A stretch of 64,000 bases of DNA from an archaeon (GTDB lineage Archaea > Aenigmatarchaeota > Aenigmatarchaeia > QMZP01 > JAFGSV01), in the NCBI GenBank assembly GCA_028279705.1, contig JANQNF010000021.1, positions 54,379 to 118,378 of the forward strand. Direction: 5' to 3'. Under the pieces are notes generated by a model that worked only from the letters and a program-made list of their open reading frames with translations, had not been told where the DNA came from and made no database searches. How positions within the stretch are numbered: the first letter of the stretch is position 1; every line of letters starts with the position of its first letter. The translations under genes and the position numbers were made by a program. Below are positions 1 to 10,577 of the stretch, in pieces.

Positions 1-3000
1 GTTCTCTTCGGGTTCAACTGAAGGCACAAAGACCATAGTGGTAGCAGCTACTGGCGGCCATTCCGGCGGTGTCACAGGGACTTTCAAAGTAGAGACAGAG
101 AAGGATTATGTCATTACAACAGACAAGTACACATACTCTCCCCAGGAACTGATGAACGCAACACTTACCGTAACCTCCGAGAGTACGGGCGCGCCGGTTT
201 CCGGTTCAAGCGTCCTGATGAAGATCAAGAACGTCAACGGATCGATCATGCACAGCGAAACCGTGAGCACTTCATCTTCGGGAACGGCAACGATTTCCTG
301 GAACATCACAAGCTACGGCGAATACGTGGTAGTTGCAGGTAACGGTCTTGCAGTGGCGAAGTTTGACGTCCCTTCATTCAACATAAAGGTGGACCTGCAG
401 GGTGAAGAAGGGAAAAGCAAGTACATGTTCGGTTCTGATGACAGCGTCAAGGTGAGAGTCAGGGCAAGCATAACAAGTTCATCAGGCACAGTCATCGGTG
501 TCAAGAATGCAGACGTCGGCGCTTACATGAAGGATTCTGACGGAAACACTGTGTATACATTCAACACAACGACAGAGACTACTGACGGCGTATACGAGAC
601 GGAACTAAAGGAACTCTCAAGTCTTGCCAACGGAGAATACTATGTCAAGGTTGATGTCACCAAGGGAAGTTCTACGCAGACAAAGAAAATATGGTTTGAA
701 ATCCAGAGCATAAGGGTCGATGTGATACCAGTTGGCGAGATGATGCACATCATGAGCTTTTTGAACGGCTCTGACGTAAGGCTAGGTCTTTTTGTCATGG
801 ACATGGAAACCGGTGACAAGATCTCAGGCGATGCCATAACGAGTGCAACCATTCTGGGGTGCAGGGACAGCCAGTGGAAGGACTGCCTTTCAAAGATTTC
901 AGGCGATCTTAATGTTACTGAAGAAGGCTTCATGGAGTTTTCAAAGATACTGCGATTCCTCGCGCCGAGCGAAACTGACGAATATTTCATAGAAGTTCAG
1001 GTCAATACCACTTCCGGTAACGGAAGGGGCGCAACCCACGTGTCTGTCCAGAACGTGATAACATATGCTGAGACAAAGGACAGTTTTGACAGCTGGAGGT
1101 GGATGTACGGTCCGGGTGAGACGGTCGTTCTGGAAGCAAAGGCGATGACAGGAAACTGGCAGCCGGCATCTGTTACGGGTGTCAGGGTAGTCGAGGTGAG
1201 GGACGACGACTGGAACGACATAACTGATAACGTCTTCGATACAGCATCGGAAAAAGTATCTTCGACAGCCAGGATAAACTTCACTGCCCCGCAGGATTCG
1301 GGATGGTTCCACGTCAAGATGCAGGTCAATACGACCGCAGGTAATGGTTATGCAGGTGCAGGTTTTGAGGTGAAGCTCTACGACATATGGGTCGACACGA
1401 TGGACAGCAACGGCAACTGGCAGTGGAGGTTCGGGTCAGACGATGTAGTTTATCTTCATGCAAACGTTCGCGACCTTGGCGGCGGCCAGGTGGACACGGA
1501 AGACTACAGGCTCAGTATCACGCAACTCAGAAACGAGATGACAGGAAAGACATATTCCAACCTCAACGTGACAAAACAGGGAGACATACCCGATGACGAG
1601 ATGGGAAGACCGGTTTTTGCACTCGATCTTAGCGACCTTGATGTTTCTTCCGGTCATTACAACATAGAATTCGAGCTTACTGACATGGGCGGCAACAAGG
1701 ACAGGGGCGGTGCGTGGCTGAAGATAAGCAACCTGGACGTTTGGATAAACACAAAGAGCGCTTCGGGTGAGTGGAAATGGAGGTTCGCACCAACGGATAA
1801 CGTGACGTTTGAGGTGAACGCCAACTATTTCAATGGGACTTCAATTCCTGACGCATCCAACATAACAGTCGAGAATCTCATGTTCTTCCAGATGGGGCCA
1901 CCGATGCCCGTGCCGCAGACAAAGTATAATCATTCTTCAGAGAACGGTCCGCAGAATCCGTCCAGCGGTACTGTGGTATCATGGGTAAAGGCAAAGTCCG
2001 GAGACCCGCTTGCGCAGGGCCACTACATGGCACTTCTGAGAATAGTACTTCCTGACGGCACCACCGAGAACCAGGAGGCGTGGTTTGAGGTGAGCGTCAT
2101 GGACGTCTACGGATGGGCAGATCCATTCAGGGCCGCTACCGGGCAGAATGTGACAGCGCAGATAACTGCAAAGAAGATGGACGGTACCCCTGTCAATGGA
2201 ACCATGCAGCTTGTGGAACTCAGGGACACAATGACGTGGATGGAAGTTTCCGGTTTCAGCGTGAGCGATACGCCGACCAAGGACACCAGTAGCTCCAGTA
2301 CTGTAACGCCTTTTGAGATGGATACTGACAATCTAACAGCGGGCCAGTACGAGGCCGTTGTGAGGGTGACAAGCGATGCTCTTGGAGCGAGTTCCGATGC
2401 CTACATATGGTTCGCTGTTGAAAACTACCAGACATCAGGATACTATGCCGACCAGACAAAGCATGTATACGCCCCTGGTGAGAATGTAGAATTATGGGTA
2501 GAAATAAAATACCCAAATGGTACAGCATATGGCGGTCTCACTCCGTCTGTCTACCAGTTCGCCGAGACCGAGTTCTGGCCGTGGACGTTCACTGATGCGA
2601 CCATGGTTTCTCAGGCAAGCCCGACCGATTCAATAAGCGGAAAGACCAAGCTCACATTCAGGGCACCGGATGACACTGGAAGGTACAGGCCAATGCTCAA
2701 CGTATCAGGTGAACTTCAGACTGACCCGTGGCTGCTTCCCGACTTTGAAGTAAGGAGCGCAAACGTCAAGGTGACGCTTTACGATGAGAATAGTAACACG
2801 GATGATCATTTCTCGCCGGGCTCGACCGTACAGGTCGAGGTCAACGTTTCCAACCCGACCGGCGGTTCAGTGCTGCTGACTTCTATATCCATGAAATACA
2901 AGGACCTTTCCGACCAGTCGGAAACGACACTACAGACGCTCACGTCAGGACTTGGTGAAAGCAACAAGATAAACTTCACAGCCCCATCAGAGGGGGAGTA

Positions 3001-6000
3001 CGTCCTTTTCGTAAACGTCAAAGACAACACCACAGGAAACATAATAATCGCCAAGAAGTGGTTCAGGGTCAAGACTTTCGACGTGTGGTTCCACTCTGAC
3101 AGGTGGGCATATTCTGCAGGCCAGAATGTATCAATTGAGTTCAATGCATACAACCCTGACGGATCAACGGGAGACATGACAGTCGCCCTTGAAGAACTCA
3201 GGAACATGTGGACGTGGTCGGCGCTTTCAGGAATCGCAAATGACAGCGTGAAGAACATTTCAGGTTCTGGATACTTCAACATAACGGCTCCAGACGACAT
3301 GGGTGAATACGAGGCAGTGTTCTGCGTCTACAAGCAGACAGAAAGCAGCTGCGGTTCCGAGTCCCCGAGGTTCTGGGTGGGATTCTCTGTGGAATCCTAT
3401 GAGATACACACCTGGCCGTGGGGACAGGGTTCGTACACAAGCGATGAAAACGTCTTGCTCATAGTCGAAGTCATGTCAACGAGCGGCGGACAGGAATCAA
3501 GGGATAACTTCAATGTCACGCTCCTTGAACTAAGGGATGCAAGGAACTGGAACGACGTCACTTCAAACATCACGATACCAGCAGAGCAGTTTGCTGAGCC
3601 AACTCCAAATCCCTACCCGCCTGGTAACGAATGGAAAGTGGTCAACTTCTCTGCGGCAAACCTTGCCCAGGGAGAATATGCTGCAAGATTGAATGTGAGC
3701 AGTTTCGGTGAGAGCAGGGTCAGGGAGACGTGGTTTAGGATAAGTGATTATTCCGTGGACCTAGAGACAATACCTCCAGACCAGGACCGCTTCTACAGCG
3801 GTGACGAGATATCATTCAACATAACAGTCTCTTCATCAAGCCTCAATGATACAGGAAAGTTTGTGATAAAGGACGAGTATGACTGGGAACGTGATGTATG
3901 GAAAAACGAAAACGTCTCCATTGTCAACGGCAATGCCGTAGTAAACGTCACCGGACTGGGATCAGGTAAGTACACTGCACTTGCAAAGGTCGGCAATGCC
4001 GAAGGACACAAGTGGTTCATGGTAGGCGGCTACGACATATGGTTCAACTTCGGTCCCAGCATGAGCCAGGACAGGGCAGGCCTTCAGGAGAACATAACCA
4101 TAAACTTCACCATGATGGACTCAACCGGTTCCGCTTACGAAGGTCCGGTAAACATCACGGTTACTAACGTCATGAATTCATGGGATTGGAACCCCGCGCC
4201 TGCAGATAACGCCGGAGCAGTCTATTCGCTCACTACGAGCGCTAGCGGGCAGTCAGGCTTTACGTGGAACACCAGCGGTCTTGGAAACGGTGACTATGAA
4301 CTGAAACTTGTTTTCAATGTGAGCGGGAAGTCCACTGACATGCACTTCTGGTTCATGGTAAAGACCAATGAGTTCTGGGCATGGCCCGAATTCCCTCCAG
4401 GTGAAAACAACTTCGACCCCGGCCAGAACGTCACGATAAAGGTGTGGTTTGCTGACAAGGACGGAAACACCAATTTTGACGGCGCCAATGTCAGCATAGA
4501 CGAAGTGTGGAGATGGGAAGACTGGCAGGACATTTCAAGCCTTTGCACTTTCACGGACATGGCCAAGTGGGCGATCGTCCAGAACGGAATGGCGGAATTA
4601 AACTTCACGCTTCCGGCAAACCTGACAGGTGGAATTGACGTAAAGATAATCAATAACGAAACCTCCGAGACAACGTTTACGGGTTTCGACGTGAGTAGCT
4701 ACGACGTGAACTTTTACAGAAACAGTGACAAGTGGACGTTCATTCCAGGGGAGATCATTACGGCTGACGTCTATGTCACAAAGGGAGGCGTTCCGGTTTC
4801 AAATGTAGACGTGTCAGCAAAGCTGATAAAGGAAGGGCAGTGGCACAGCCCGCTGAACAGCACAAGCTTCGGAGCCACTGATTCAGGCGGATATAAGCAG
4901 ATAGTCTTTGAAGCACCATCCGAGAATTCGCACTACGAGATAGAACTCAATGTAGGAGGCGGTGCGGCAAGGTCATGGATGGGCTTTGACGTTGCATCCT
5001 TCTTCCTAAAGACGTGGGTTACTGGAGAGACCAGCGGATATGACCACATAGGAATAAACGAGACTGCCGTCATCACGGTTTATGCCGAGAGGCCGGACGG
5101 AACGAGGATACAGAACGCTAACATATCGCTGATTGAAATAAGGAAAGTGCCGGAATGGTCACCCGTGTCAGACTATTCCATAATCACGGGTTCAGAGCTT
5201 ACGGATTCCAACGGCAAAGCCGACTTGAGGTTTTCGTATTATGGTGGCTACGGTGAATATGTCGGCATTCTGAACGCGACCGCAAACATAAGCGGCAACG
5301 TGTCTTCAAACATGAGGGACGTGTGGTTCAGGGTCACCGAATACAGTAGCGTCGATGTCTACTTCACGTGCCCGCAGGGCGTGGACTATTGTGATCCAAA
5401 CAAGAGAGCTGCAGGAGAACAGGTAGGAGTATATGTTGGAGGAGTCAACAACGCAAAGGCCTGTGTCGTCAAGGCAAGGAACATATTCAACGGAAACGAG
5501 ATTCACTACAATGACTGCAACAGCGCACCCGGTAACGATTCAGTTGTGGTGAATTTCATAGCCCCGTCCGAGACAGGTGAATACGACATACAGATAGACG
5601 TCTACTCTGACAACACGTTCGTTACGGACGAATGGAGGTGGCTGAAGGTGGGAGGTGCGAATGATTACAACGTGCACTACTTCACAGAACCGCACAACGC
5701 ATGGCCGGGAAAGAACGTGTCCATATTCATAGAAATGTGGGGCCCGAACTGGATGATGGTAGACATAGACGATGACTGCACCAACACGAACGCTTCTGTG
5801 ATAGAGATAAGGGATACCCAGACATGGAGCGTCGTGAACTGGAACGTTTCAGACCAGTGGTCAATAGGAACGGACAATGAGATGGGATGCCCTGATTGTC
5901 CTGGCGGAAAACCATACATGCTAACCTTCAAGACCCCGGATAACCTGCCACTTGGGCATTACGAAGCACAATTCCAGTTCACCTGTGATTCCACAATGGT

Positions 6001-7384
6001 AACGGGGAACGCCCATTTCAAGGTGATAGCCTTTCAGGTATCCTCACTGATGAGCGAGAACTTGAAATCCAACCAGACCGTTCAGTTCTGGATCAAGATG
6101 ATGGACAAGGACGGAAAGCCGGTTCAGGGTGCGACAATATTTAAGAGGAAACTGATCGACCAGTGGAACTGGCAGGAGATACAGTCCTACAGCAGTGACG
6201 ACAACTTCACAACGGACGTCTATGGCGAAGTGCGGGGCAACTTTACCACGCCAGCCCAGCCGGGCCAATACATGCTTGAATTGGATGCCGTAAACGGTTC
6301 CACGATACAGGACATTGGAAGATTCTTCTTCATACGGGGATTCAATGTCGATGCCACCTTCAACGAAGGAAAGTACTGGTCAGGCCAGACAGCGAACCTG
6401 ACGGTAAATGTCACCAACATGGACGGCAGCCCGAAGCAGAACGCAGAAGTTAGGGGAAGGGTGCACATAATGATGGGACCTGACAAGGACGAGGGTGACC
6501 AAAACGGGAGTTACAACCCAGCAATGAACGAGGTAGACCTCACGTCCAACTGGACGGATTCAAGCGGCATTGCAACGTTTGAGATACCAAATCTTAACTC
6601 TTCTGACTACATGGCTAACCTGGAGGTATGTACGCAGAATATGGGATGTAACCACATTTCAAAACCGTTCACTGCCAGGGATTATGATATAAGAGTGGTA
6701 ACTGACAAGTTCTATTACTATCCAGGCGATGATGTGACAGTGAACATTTCCCTACTCTACCAGAATGGAACATACATCAGTAACGGATACGCTGAAGTAG
6801 AACTCATAAAGTTCGACGACAAGGAAGGCGAATGTGCTGAAGACGAGGAATGCGAGGACATACTGGATGAAGCAAACGATACCTTCAATGGCAATACAAC
6901 ACTAACACTCAGCATACCCAGCCTGAGTAACATGTCAGGCGAGAGTGGACTGTTCGTGATGGCAGGACTAGACAATAACAACTCCGACAGCGAGATGTAC
7001 ATACTTCCGATAAAGAACGCGGCAAACAACGCAACCATAGTCTCAAACGGAAGTACCTCAGTCTCTGCAGGAACTTTCCTTGAACTGAACATAACCACGA
7101 ATGCTACCGCAGAGCTTTCGGTAGCGCCATTCGTCAAGCATATGTCAAAGGTAGGTGGCGCGATACCTATGTATGAGATGTTCGGTGGCGGTCCTGACAG
7201 CGGTAAGGAAGACTGGTACGAATCGCCGATATATACGGACAAGGACACTGGTAACGTCCACATGTACATAAGGGCACGTGACACGCCAGGCGTTTACACT
7301 GCGCTTCTGATGTTCTTTGGAAAGAACCAGGAAATGTTCCACATGGCAAGTGACATGGTAACTATAGAATACGTGGTGATCTGA
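1..7384 (+). CDS. Giant repetitive surface (S-layer/adhesin-like) protein, 5'-partial
   Basis: The reading frame is open from the first bases of the window to the stop at 7382-7384, so the N-terminus lies outside; over 2,450 residues are visible. It is built from about twenty repeats of roughly 110-125 residues. Each looks like a beta-sandwich (Ig/MG2-like) unit: an opening with a PGxxV-type strand, a middle ExRxxxxW element, an AP...GxY strand, and a closing WFxV-aromatic-x-V strand. Asn-X-Ser/Thr sequons are very frequent, as expected for an N-glycosylated archaeal envelope protein. No C-terminal membrane anchor is visible; the protein ends in a beta-strand-like stretch. The stop overlaps the start of the next gene, a membrane-anchored Ig-like protein, which suggests a co-translated surface complex. 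Exact function (S-layer, adhesin, cell-contact fibre) is not determined. Confidence 0.9.
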   Translation, partial: FSSGSTEGTKTIVVAATGGHSGGVTGTFKVETEKDYVITTDKYTYSPQELMNATLTVTSESTGAPVSGSSVLMKIKNVNGSIMHSETVSTSSSGTATISWNITSYGEYVVVAGNGLAVAKFDVPSFNIKVDLQGEEGKSKYMFGSDDSVKVRVRASITSSSGTVIGVKNADVGAYMKDSDGNTVYTFNTTTETTDGVYETELKELSSLANGEYYVKVDVTKGSSTQTKKIWFEIQSIRVDVIPVGEMMHIMSFLNGSDVRLGLFVMDMETGDKISGDAITSATILGCRDSQWKDCLSKISGDLNVTEEGFMEFSKILRFLAPSETDEYFIEVQVNTTSGNGRGATHVSVQNVITYAETKDSFDSWRWMYGPGETVVLEAKAMTGNWQPASVTGVRVVEVRDDDWNDITDNVFDTASEKVSSTARINFTAPQDSGWFHVKMQVNTTAGNGYAGAGFEVKLYDIWVDTMDSNGNWQWRFGSDDVVYLHANVRDLGGGQVDTEDYRLSITQLRNEMTGKTYSNLNVTKQGDIPDDEMGRPVFALDLSDLDVSSGHYNIEFELTDMGGNKDRGGAWLKISNLDVWINTKSASGEWKWRFAPTDNVTFEVNANYFNGTSIPDASNITVENLMFFQMGPPMPVPQTKYNHSSENGPQNPSSGTVVSWVKAKSGDPLAQGHYMALLRIVLPDGTTENQEAWFEVSVMDVYGWADPFRAATGQNVTAQITAKKMDGTPVNGTMQLVELRDTMTWMEVSGFSVSDTPTKDTSSSSTVTPFEMDTDNLTAGQYEAVVRVTSDALGASSDAYIWFAVENYQTSGYYADQTKHVYAPGENVELWVEIKYPNGTAYGGLTPSVYQFAETEFWPWTFTDATMVSQASPTDSISGKTKLTFRAPDDTGRYRPMLNVSGELQTDPWLLPDFEVRSANVKVTLYDENSNTDDHFSPGSTVQVEVNVSNPTGGSVLLTSISMKYKDLSDQSETTLQTLTSGLGESNKINFTAPSEGEYVLFVNVKDNTTGNIIIAKKWFRVKTFDVWFHSDRWAYSAGQNVSIEFNAYNPDGSTGDMTVALEELRNMWTWSALSGIANDSVKNISGSGYFNITAPDDMGEYEAVFCVYKQTESSCGSESPRFWVGFSVESYEIHTWPWGQGSYTSDENVLLIVEVMSTSGGQESRDNFNVTLLELRDARNWNDVTSNITIPAEQFAEPTPNPYPPGNEWKVVNFSAANLAQGEYAARLNVSSFGESRVRETWFRISDYSVDLETIPPDQDRFYSGDEISFNITVSSSSLNDTGKFVIKDEYDWERDVWKNENVSIVNGNAVVNVTGLGSGKYTALAKVGNAEGHKWFMVGGYDIWFNFGPSMSQDRAGLQENITINFTMMDSTGSAYEGPVNITVTNVMNSWDWNPAPADNAGAVYSLTTSASGQSGFTWNTSGLGNGDYELKLVFNVSGKSTDMHFWFMVKTNEFWAWPEFPPGENNFDPGQNVTIKVWFADKDGNTNFDGANVSIDEVWRWEDWQDISSLCTFTDMAKWAIVQNGMAELNFTLPANLTGGIDVKIINNETSETTFTGFDVSSYDVNFYRNSDKWTFIPGEIITADVYVTKGGVPVSNVDVSAKLIKEGQWHSPLNSTSFGATDSGGYKQIVFEAPSENSHYEIELNVGGGAARSWMGFDVASFFLKTWVTGETSGYDHIGINETAVITVYAERPDGTRIQNANISLIEIRKVPEWSPVSDYSIITGSELTDSNGKADLRFSYYGGYGEYVGILNATANISGNVSSNMRDVWFRVTEYSSVDVYFTCPQGVDYCDPNKRAAGEQVGVYVGGVNNAKACVVKARNIFNGNEIHYNDCNSAPGNDSVVVNFIAPSETGEYDIQIDVYSDNTFVTDEWRWLKVGGANDYNVHYFTEPHNAWPGKNVSIFIEMWGPNWMMVDIDDDCTNTNASVIEIRDTQTWSVVNWNVSDQWSIGTDNEMGCPDCPGGKPYMLTFKTPDNLPLGHYEAQFQFTCDSTMVTGNAHFKVIAFQVSSLMSENLKSNQTVQFWIKMMDKDGKPVQGATIFKRKLIDQWNWQEIQSYSSDDNFTTDVYGEVRGNFTTPAQPGQYMLELDAVNGSTIQDIGRFFFIRGFNVDATFNEGKYWSGQTANLTVNVTNMDGSPKQNAEVRGRVHIMMGPDKDEGDQNGSYNPAMNEVDLTSNWTDSSGIATFEIPNLNSSDYMANLEVCTQNMGCNHISKPFTARDYDIRVVTDKFYYYPGDDVTVNISLLYQNGTYISNGYAEVELIKFDDKEGECAEDEECEDILDEANDTFNGNTTLTLSIPSLSNMSGESGLFVMAGLDNNNSDSEMYILPIKNAANNATIVSNGSTSVSAGTFLELNITTNATAELSVAPFVKHMSKVGGAIPMYEMFGGGPDSGKEDWYESPIYTDKDTGNVHMYIRARDTPGVYTALLMFFGKNQEMFHMASDMVTIEYVVI

Positions 7385-8874
7385 TGATGAAGAATGTTAT
7401 GATAGTATTTGCACTGTCCCTGCTATTGAGCGCAGCGTCTGTCCAGGCGACGATAACCTGCAGCGGCACGGACAGCTCAAAGACCATAGCCCTCGGCGAG
7501 ACACAGGCAATTACTGTGAGCTGCAGCGGCATAGGATCCAGCGAGACCGTGAGCGTCCAGGGCACCTACAGTTCCGACTGCCTTTCTGCAGAAGACAGTA
7601 CGGAATTCTCACTTACGCAGGATTCGCCGAGCTCCCAGATAAGCTTTGAGGCGACGAGCATGTCATGCCAGGGAAATCCTGATGACAGGAAGATAACATG
7701 GTCTTTCGATCACGAGACAGAGACCATATCGAATGCATACACGAGCGTTACCATAACGTCGCCGCTGTCGATAACAGCAAGCTTCAACAACGCACCGTAC
7801 GCGGCAACGTCAGGAAGCAGCGTAACTGTGATACTGGAGGTTTCCACCAGTGCCACGACTGATATAACTGACATCGACGCTGACATGACAGCCACAGGAG
7901 TTACGGGCATAACAGACTGGAACGACAACACGATATATTCCTCAGGGTCCCAAAAGACCATACAAAAGTCATGGACAATCACTGCACCGGCGACAACCGG
8001 CGCCTACACAATAACCGCTTTCGTAACGTCGCAAAATGCCGATTCTGACACCGCGTCGACGACCCTCACAGTGAGTTCTAGCGGCGGCGACTCTCCCGGA
8101 GGCGGCTCGTCAGATGATGACACCCCCGGCGGAACGAGCGGAGGTCTTCCAGACACTAACGAAGATGAAGAAGATGCTACGGTAACAGAGGACGTTGTCA
8201 TTTCCGTTGGCGAGGAACTGGTAAGCAATGCAGAAGTCGCAACAGCCGTTGAAACGCTCCTTGGCGAGATGCTCACCGATGAAGTCAAAGAAGCACTCAC
8301 GGACATTTCTGCAGAGATAACGCAGGACTTCTCAGCAACAAGGACGTTCGATGCGTCTTCCGGCACGACGTCGAAAATAACCACAGAAATGACGTATAAT
8401 GGTGACAAGAAAGTCAAGAATTTCATGCTGTTTGAAAGCGTGCCGAAAAGCTTTGCTGAAAGTGCAACCCTGGTCACGGTGACTGCCGCGGGCGGAACCG
8501 TGCAGGTAGCAGAAGACGACCCGTCATGGGTAATACTCTTCCCGGAAGTAACGCCCGGACAAAAGCTCAGCGTGGACTACGTTGTAGACGGTGAGAAGAA
8601 CTCAAGCGTCATGGATGAAATGAATGCTGAGGTTTACGCAACCTCTGTTGAAGAAATCGCAACAGAACAGCCTGAGACGACAACGACTCCGACTACCACA
8701 ACTCCCTCGGGACTTGCTCTTGACAGCGGGATGCTTCTAATGGCAGTGGCTGCAGTCATCGTCGTAATCGTCATAATTTTGGCAGTCGTTGGCATCAAGA
8801 AGATGAAGAAGGGTGGTGGAAAACCACCGACAGCTTCAGCATTTGAAACAGTCAAGCAGGATCTCGGACAGTGA
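7384..8874 (+). CDS. Membrane-anchored surface protein with Thr-rich stalk
   Basis: 496 residues. The N-terminus is a clear signal peptide (hydrophobic stretch at about 4-20 ending SVQA). It is followed by Cys-containing beta-rich domains, a Ser/Gly/Asp-rich linker (about 233-265), a second globular domain, and a Thr/Pro-rich stalk (about 427-440) likely to be O-glycosylated. One transmembrane helix (about 449-470) and a short basic cytoplasmic tail follow. The start codon ATG shares its A with the stop of the giant surface protein (TGATG), so the two are translationally coupled. I infer it anchors or assembles the upstream giant protein. No enzyme motif is seen. Confidence 0.85.
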   Translation: MMKNVMIVFALSLLLSAASVQATITCSGTDSSKTIALGETQAITVSCSGIGSSETVSVQGTYSSDCLSAEDSTEFSLTQDSPSSQISFEATSMSCQGNPDDRKITWSFDHETETISNAYTSVTITSPLSITASFNNAPYAATSGSSVTVILEVSTSATTDITDIDADMTATGVTGITDWNDNTIYSSGSQKTIQKSWTITAPATTGAYTITAFVTSQNADSDTASTTLTVSSSGGDSPGGGSSDDDTPGGTSGGLPDTNEDEEDATVTEDVVISVGEELVSNAEVATAVETLLGEMLTDEVKEALTDISAEITQDFSATRTFDASSGTTSKITTEMTYNGDKKVKNFMLFESVPKSFAESATLVTVTAAGGTVQVAEDDPSWVILFPEVTPGQKLSVDYVVDGEKNSSVMDEMNAEVYATSVEEIATEQPETTTTPTTTTPSGLALDSGMLLMAVAAVIVVIVIILAVVGIKKMKKGGGKPPTASAFETVKQDLGQ

Positions 8875-8878
8875 GTTC

Positions 8879-9772
8879 TCATCCACATGAGATCTTTCTT
8901 ATTTCATCAGCTATGAGCCCTGATACGGATACAATGGATGCTCTCGATTCCACCGTATCGGTGCAGATGACGCGGTTGCAGTGTTCTCCAAGCTTTTGTA
9001 GCGAATCTTTAGTGAAAAGTCCGTGCGTGCAGGCTATGTAAACAGTGTTTTTCCTGGCCTTTAGTGCAATCGCAGAGCTTTTCATGGTCTCTCCTGAGCT
9101 TATCATATCATCCAATATAAGTACGTTCTTGTTCTCCAGGCCTTCTGGAACTTCCGTGCTGGTTTCATACCTCATCTCCTTTCCGTTGCTCTCGATGAAG
9201 CGTTTGTTCTTTTTGAGAGTTATCACCCCTTCAATATCTTTCAGGAAGTTTTTGGAACCCTCGTCAGGTCCGACCACGGTCAAGTCACCTCCGATGCTTT
9301 TTTGCGCATATTCGGAAAGCAGGCCGGCTGCTGAAATGTTCCTGGCAGGAACCCCGAAGAAGACGAAATCGCCGGTTTTTCGGTGGAAATGGGAGTCTAC
9401 GAACAGTATGTTCTGTGTGCCCACCGACCTGAATATTTTTGCAAGAGTCTTCAGGGAGAATGCCTCCCCGCTTTCAAATACCTTGTCCTGTCTGGCATAT
9501 GCGATGTATGGTATGACGAGGTGAACCGTACCTTCATGCTCGTTTACGGCATCAGCCGTCAGCAGAAGCTCTACGAGGTTTTCGTTGACATCTGGATAGA
9601 GCGAATGTATTATGAATACGTCCTCACCCTTGAAGTCTGCACCTTCCAGTTTAACGTAGGTTTCTCCGTCTGGGAATTTTTTCAGGGTTTTATTGATTAG
9701 TGGAAGGCCCGTTATGCCTGAAACCTTCTCTGCAAGCTTCAGCGTGTTCGAACCTGCTATTATCTTTGCCAT
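8879..9772 (-). CDS. prs: Ribose-phosphate pyrophosphokinase (PRPP synthetase)
   Basis: 297 residues, the usual length for the short archaeal form. It makes 5-phosphoribosyl-1-pyrophosphate from ribose 5-phosphate and ATP for nucleotide, His and Trp synthesis. Seen in the sequence: the N-terminal FPDGE loop, the RQDK segment (ATP site), and the PRPP-binding loop LILDDMISSGET near residues 219-230. A TATA-like element on the minus strand (complement of 9793-9802) lies about 26 nt upstream of the ATG at 9772, fitting a leaderless message. The substrate could be supplied by the HPS/PHI/RpiB operon at 16.5-18.2 kb. Confidence 0.95.
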   Translation of the reverse strand: MAKIIAGSNTLKLAEKVSGITGLPLINKTLKKFPDGETYVKLEGADFKGEDVFIIHSLYPDVNENLVELLLTADAVNEHEGTVHLVIPYIAYARQDKVFESGEAFSLKTLAKIFRSVGTQNILFVDSHFHRKTGDFVFFGVPARNISAAGLLSEYAQKSIGGDLTVVGPDEGSKNFLKDIEGVITLKKNKRFIESNGKEMRYETSTEVPEGLENKNVLILDDMISSGETMKSSAIALKARKNTVYIACTHGLFTKDSLQKLGEHCNRVICTDTVESRASIVSVSGLIADEIRKISCG

Positions 9773-9836
9773 AACTTATTTTTCTAGTCCAGTTAAATAT
9801 AATTACGCTCATGCGCACATGCTGCATGCATAATTT

Positions 9837-10253
9837 TCAATTCACCTTCAGTACGGTGAGTGTTTCAGTATCCACGATCCCGCCGATTGACCTTATCTCT
9901 TCTATCACATCGTTGAACTTCTCAGGAGACTGTGTGTCTACCAAGGTTACAATGTCCCACCTACCGGCTGACTCATATACCTTTACGACATCGCTTATTG
10001 CAAGCATCTTTTCTACTATTGCGTTTGTGGGCTTTGAAGGGTCTGATTCAAGAAGCACTACTGCCATAAAGCCTCTTGAAGTCCCGAGATCTACCGTGAA
10101 TCTTCTTATGATATTGTCATCCAGAAGCTTCCTTATCCTGTTCCTGACAGTACCTTCGGACATCCCGATCTTCTCTGCTATGACCTTGTTTGTCTCCCTG
10201 CTGTTTTTCCTGAGCTCGTCAATGATTTTCTTGTCTATTACGTTCATAATCAA
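9837..10253 (-). CDS. Lrp/AsnC-family transcriptional regulator
   Basis: 138 residues with an N-terminal winged helix-turn-helix (about 1-50, including a KIGMSEGTVRNRIRKL recognition region) and a C-terminal RAM/ACT-like ligand-binding domain. This is the normal single-unit architecture of archaeal Lrp proteins. It is divergent from the 75-residue orphan at 10350. The shared intergenic region holds three TACGA pentamers (10260, 10282 reversed, 10311) and an AT-rich TTTGTAAAAAT stretch, so autoregulation is plausible. The effector is unknown. Confidence 0.92.
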   Translation of the reverse strand: MIMNVIDKKIIDELRKNSRETNKVIAEKIGMSEGTVRNRIRKLLDDNIIRRFTVDLGTSRGFMAVVLLESDPSKPTNAIVEKMLAISDVVKVYESAGRWDIVTLVDTQSPEKFNDVIEEIRSIGGIVDTETLTVLKVN

Positions 10254-10349
10254 TTATTCTACGAATAAAGTTATAAATGTTTCGTAAATAATATAATTTG
10301 TCAATATAAGTACGATAAGTTTAAAAAGATTTGTAAAAATTACAGTTCC
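10254..10349. promoter_or_regulatory. Divergent promoter region of the Lrp gene and an orphan gene
   Basis: 96 nt of AT-rich DNA between two divergent starts. TATA-like TTTAAAAA at 10320-10327 lies about 26 nt before the ATG at 10350. TACGA occurs at 10260-10264 and 10311-10315, and on the other strand at 10282-10286. The repeats are candidates for operator half-sites of the adjacent Lrp protein; this is inference. Confidence 0.45.
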
Positions 10350-10577
10350 ATGTACAATAACGAAGTTGTCGCATCGGGCATGGGGGTACTGAAAAGGGAG
10401 CTTACAGTCGAAGAATTCGACGCAATATCAGAATATGCTCTTAAGAATAAAGTCAGTGATTTTACCGACATTTACAATGGGCTGGAATTCAAATACGCAA
10501 ATTTCCTGCGTCTCAATCCTGGCACTTTGCCAGAAGATGGCATAAAACAAATGGAAATTATATTTAATTCCAGTTAA
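10350..10577 (+). CDS. Small hypothetical protein
   Basis: 75 residues, acidic and probably all-alpha, with no membrane segment and no motif I recognise. A TATA element lies about 26 nt upstream, so it should be a leaderless transcript. It ends 8 nt before coaD, and its last codons form the left arm of an 11-bp inverted repeat that runs to the coaD start. It could be a small partner of CoaD or simply a neighbour; no function is proposed. Confidence 0.7.
   Translation: MYNNEVVASGMGVLKRELTVEEFDAISEYALKNKVSDFTDIYNGLEFKYANFLRLNPGTLPEDGIKQMEIIFNSS

Noticed and set aside
1..7384. CRISPR-like or tandem DNA repeat in the giant gene
   Set aside because: The repeats are at the protein level, long and diverged; no short identical direct repeats with regular unique spacers were seen anywhere in the window.
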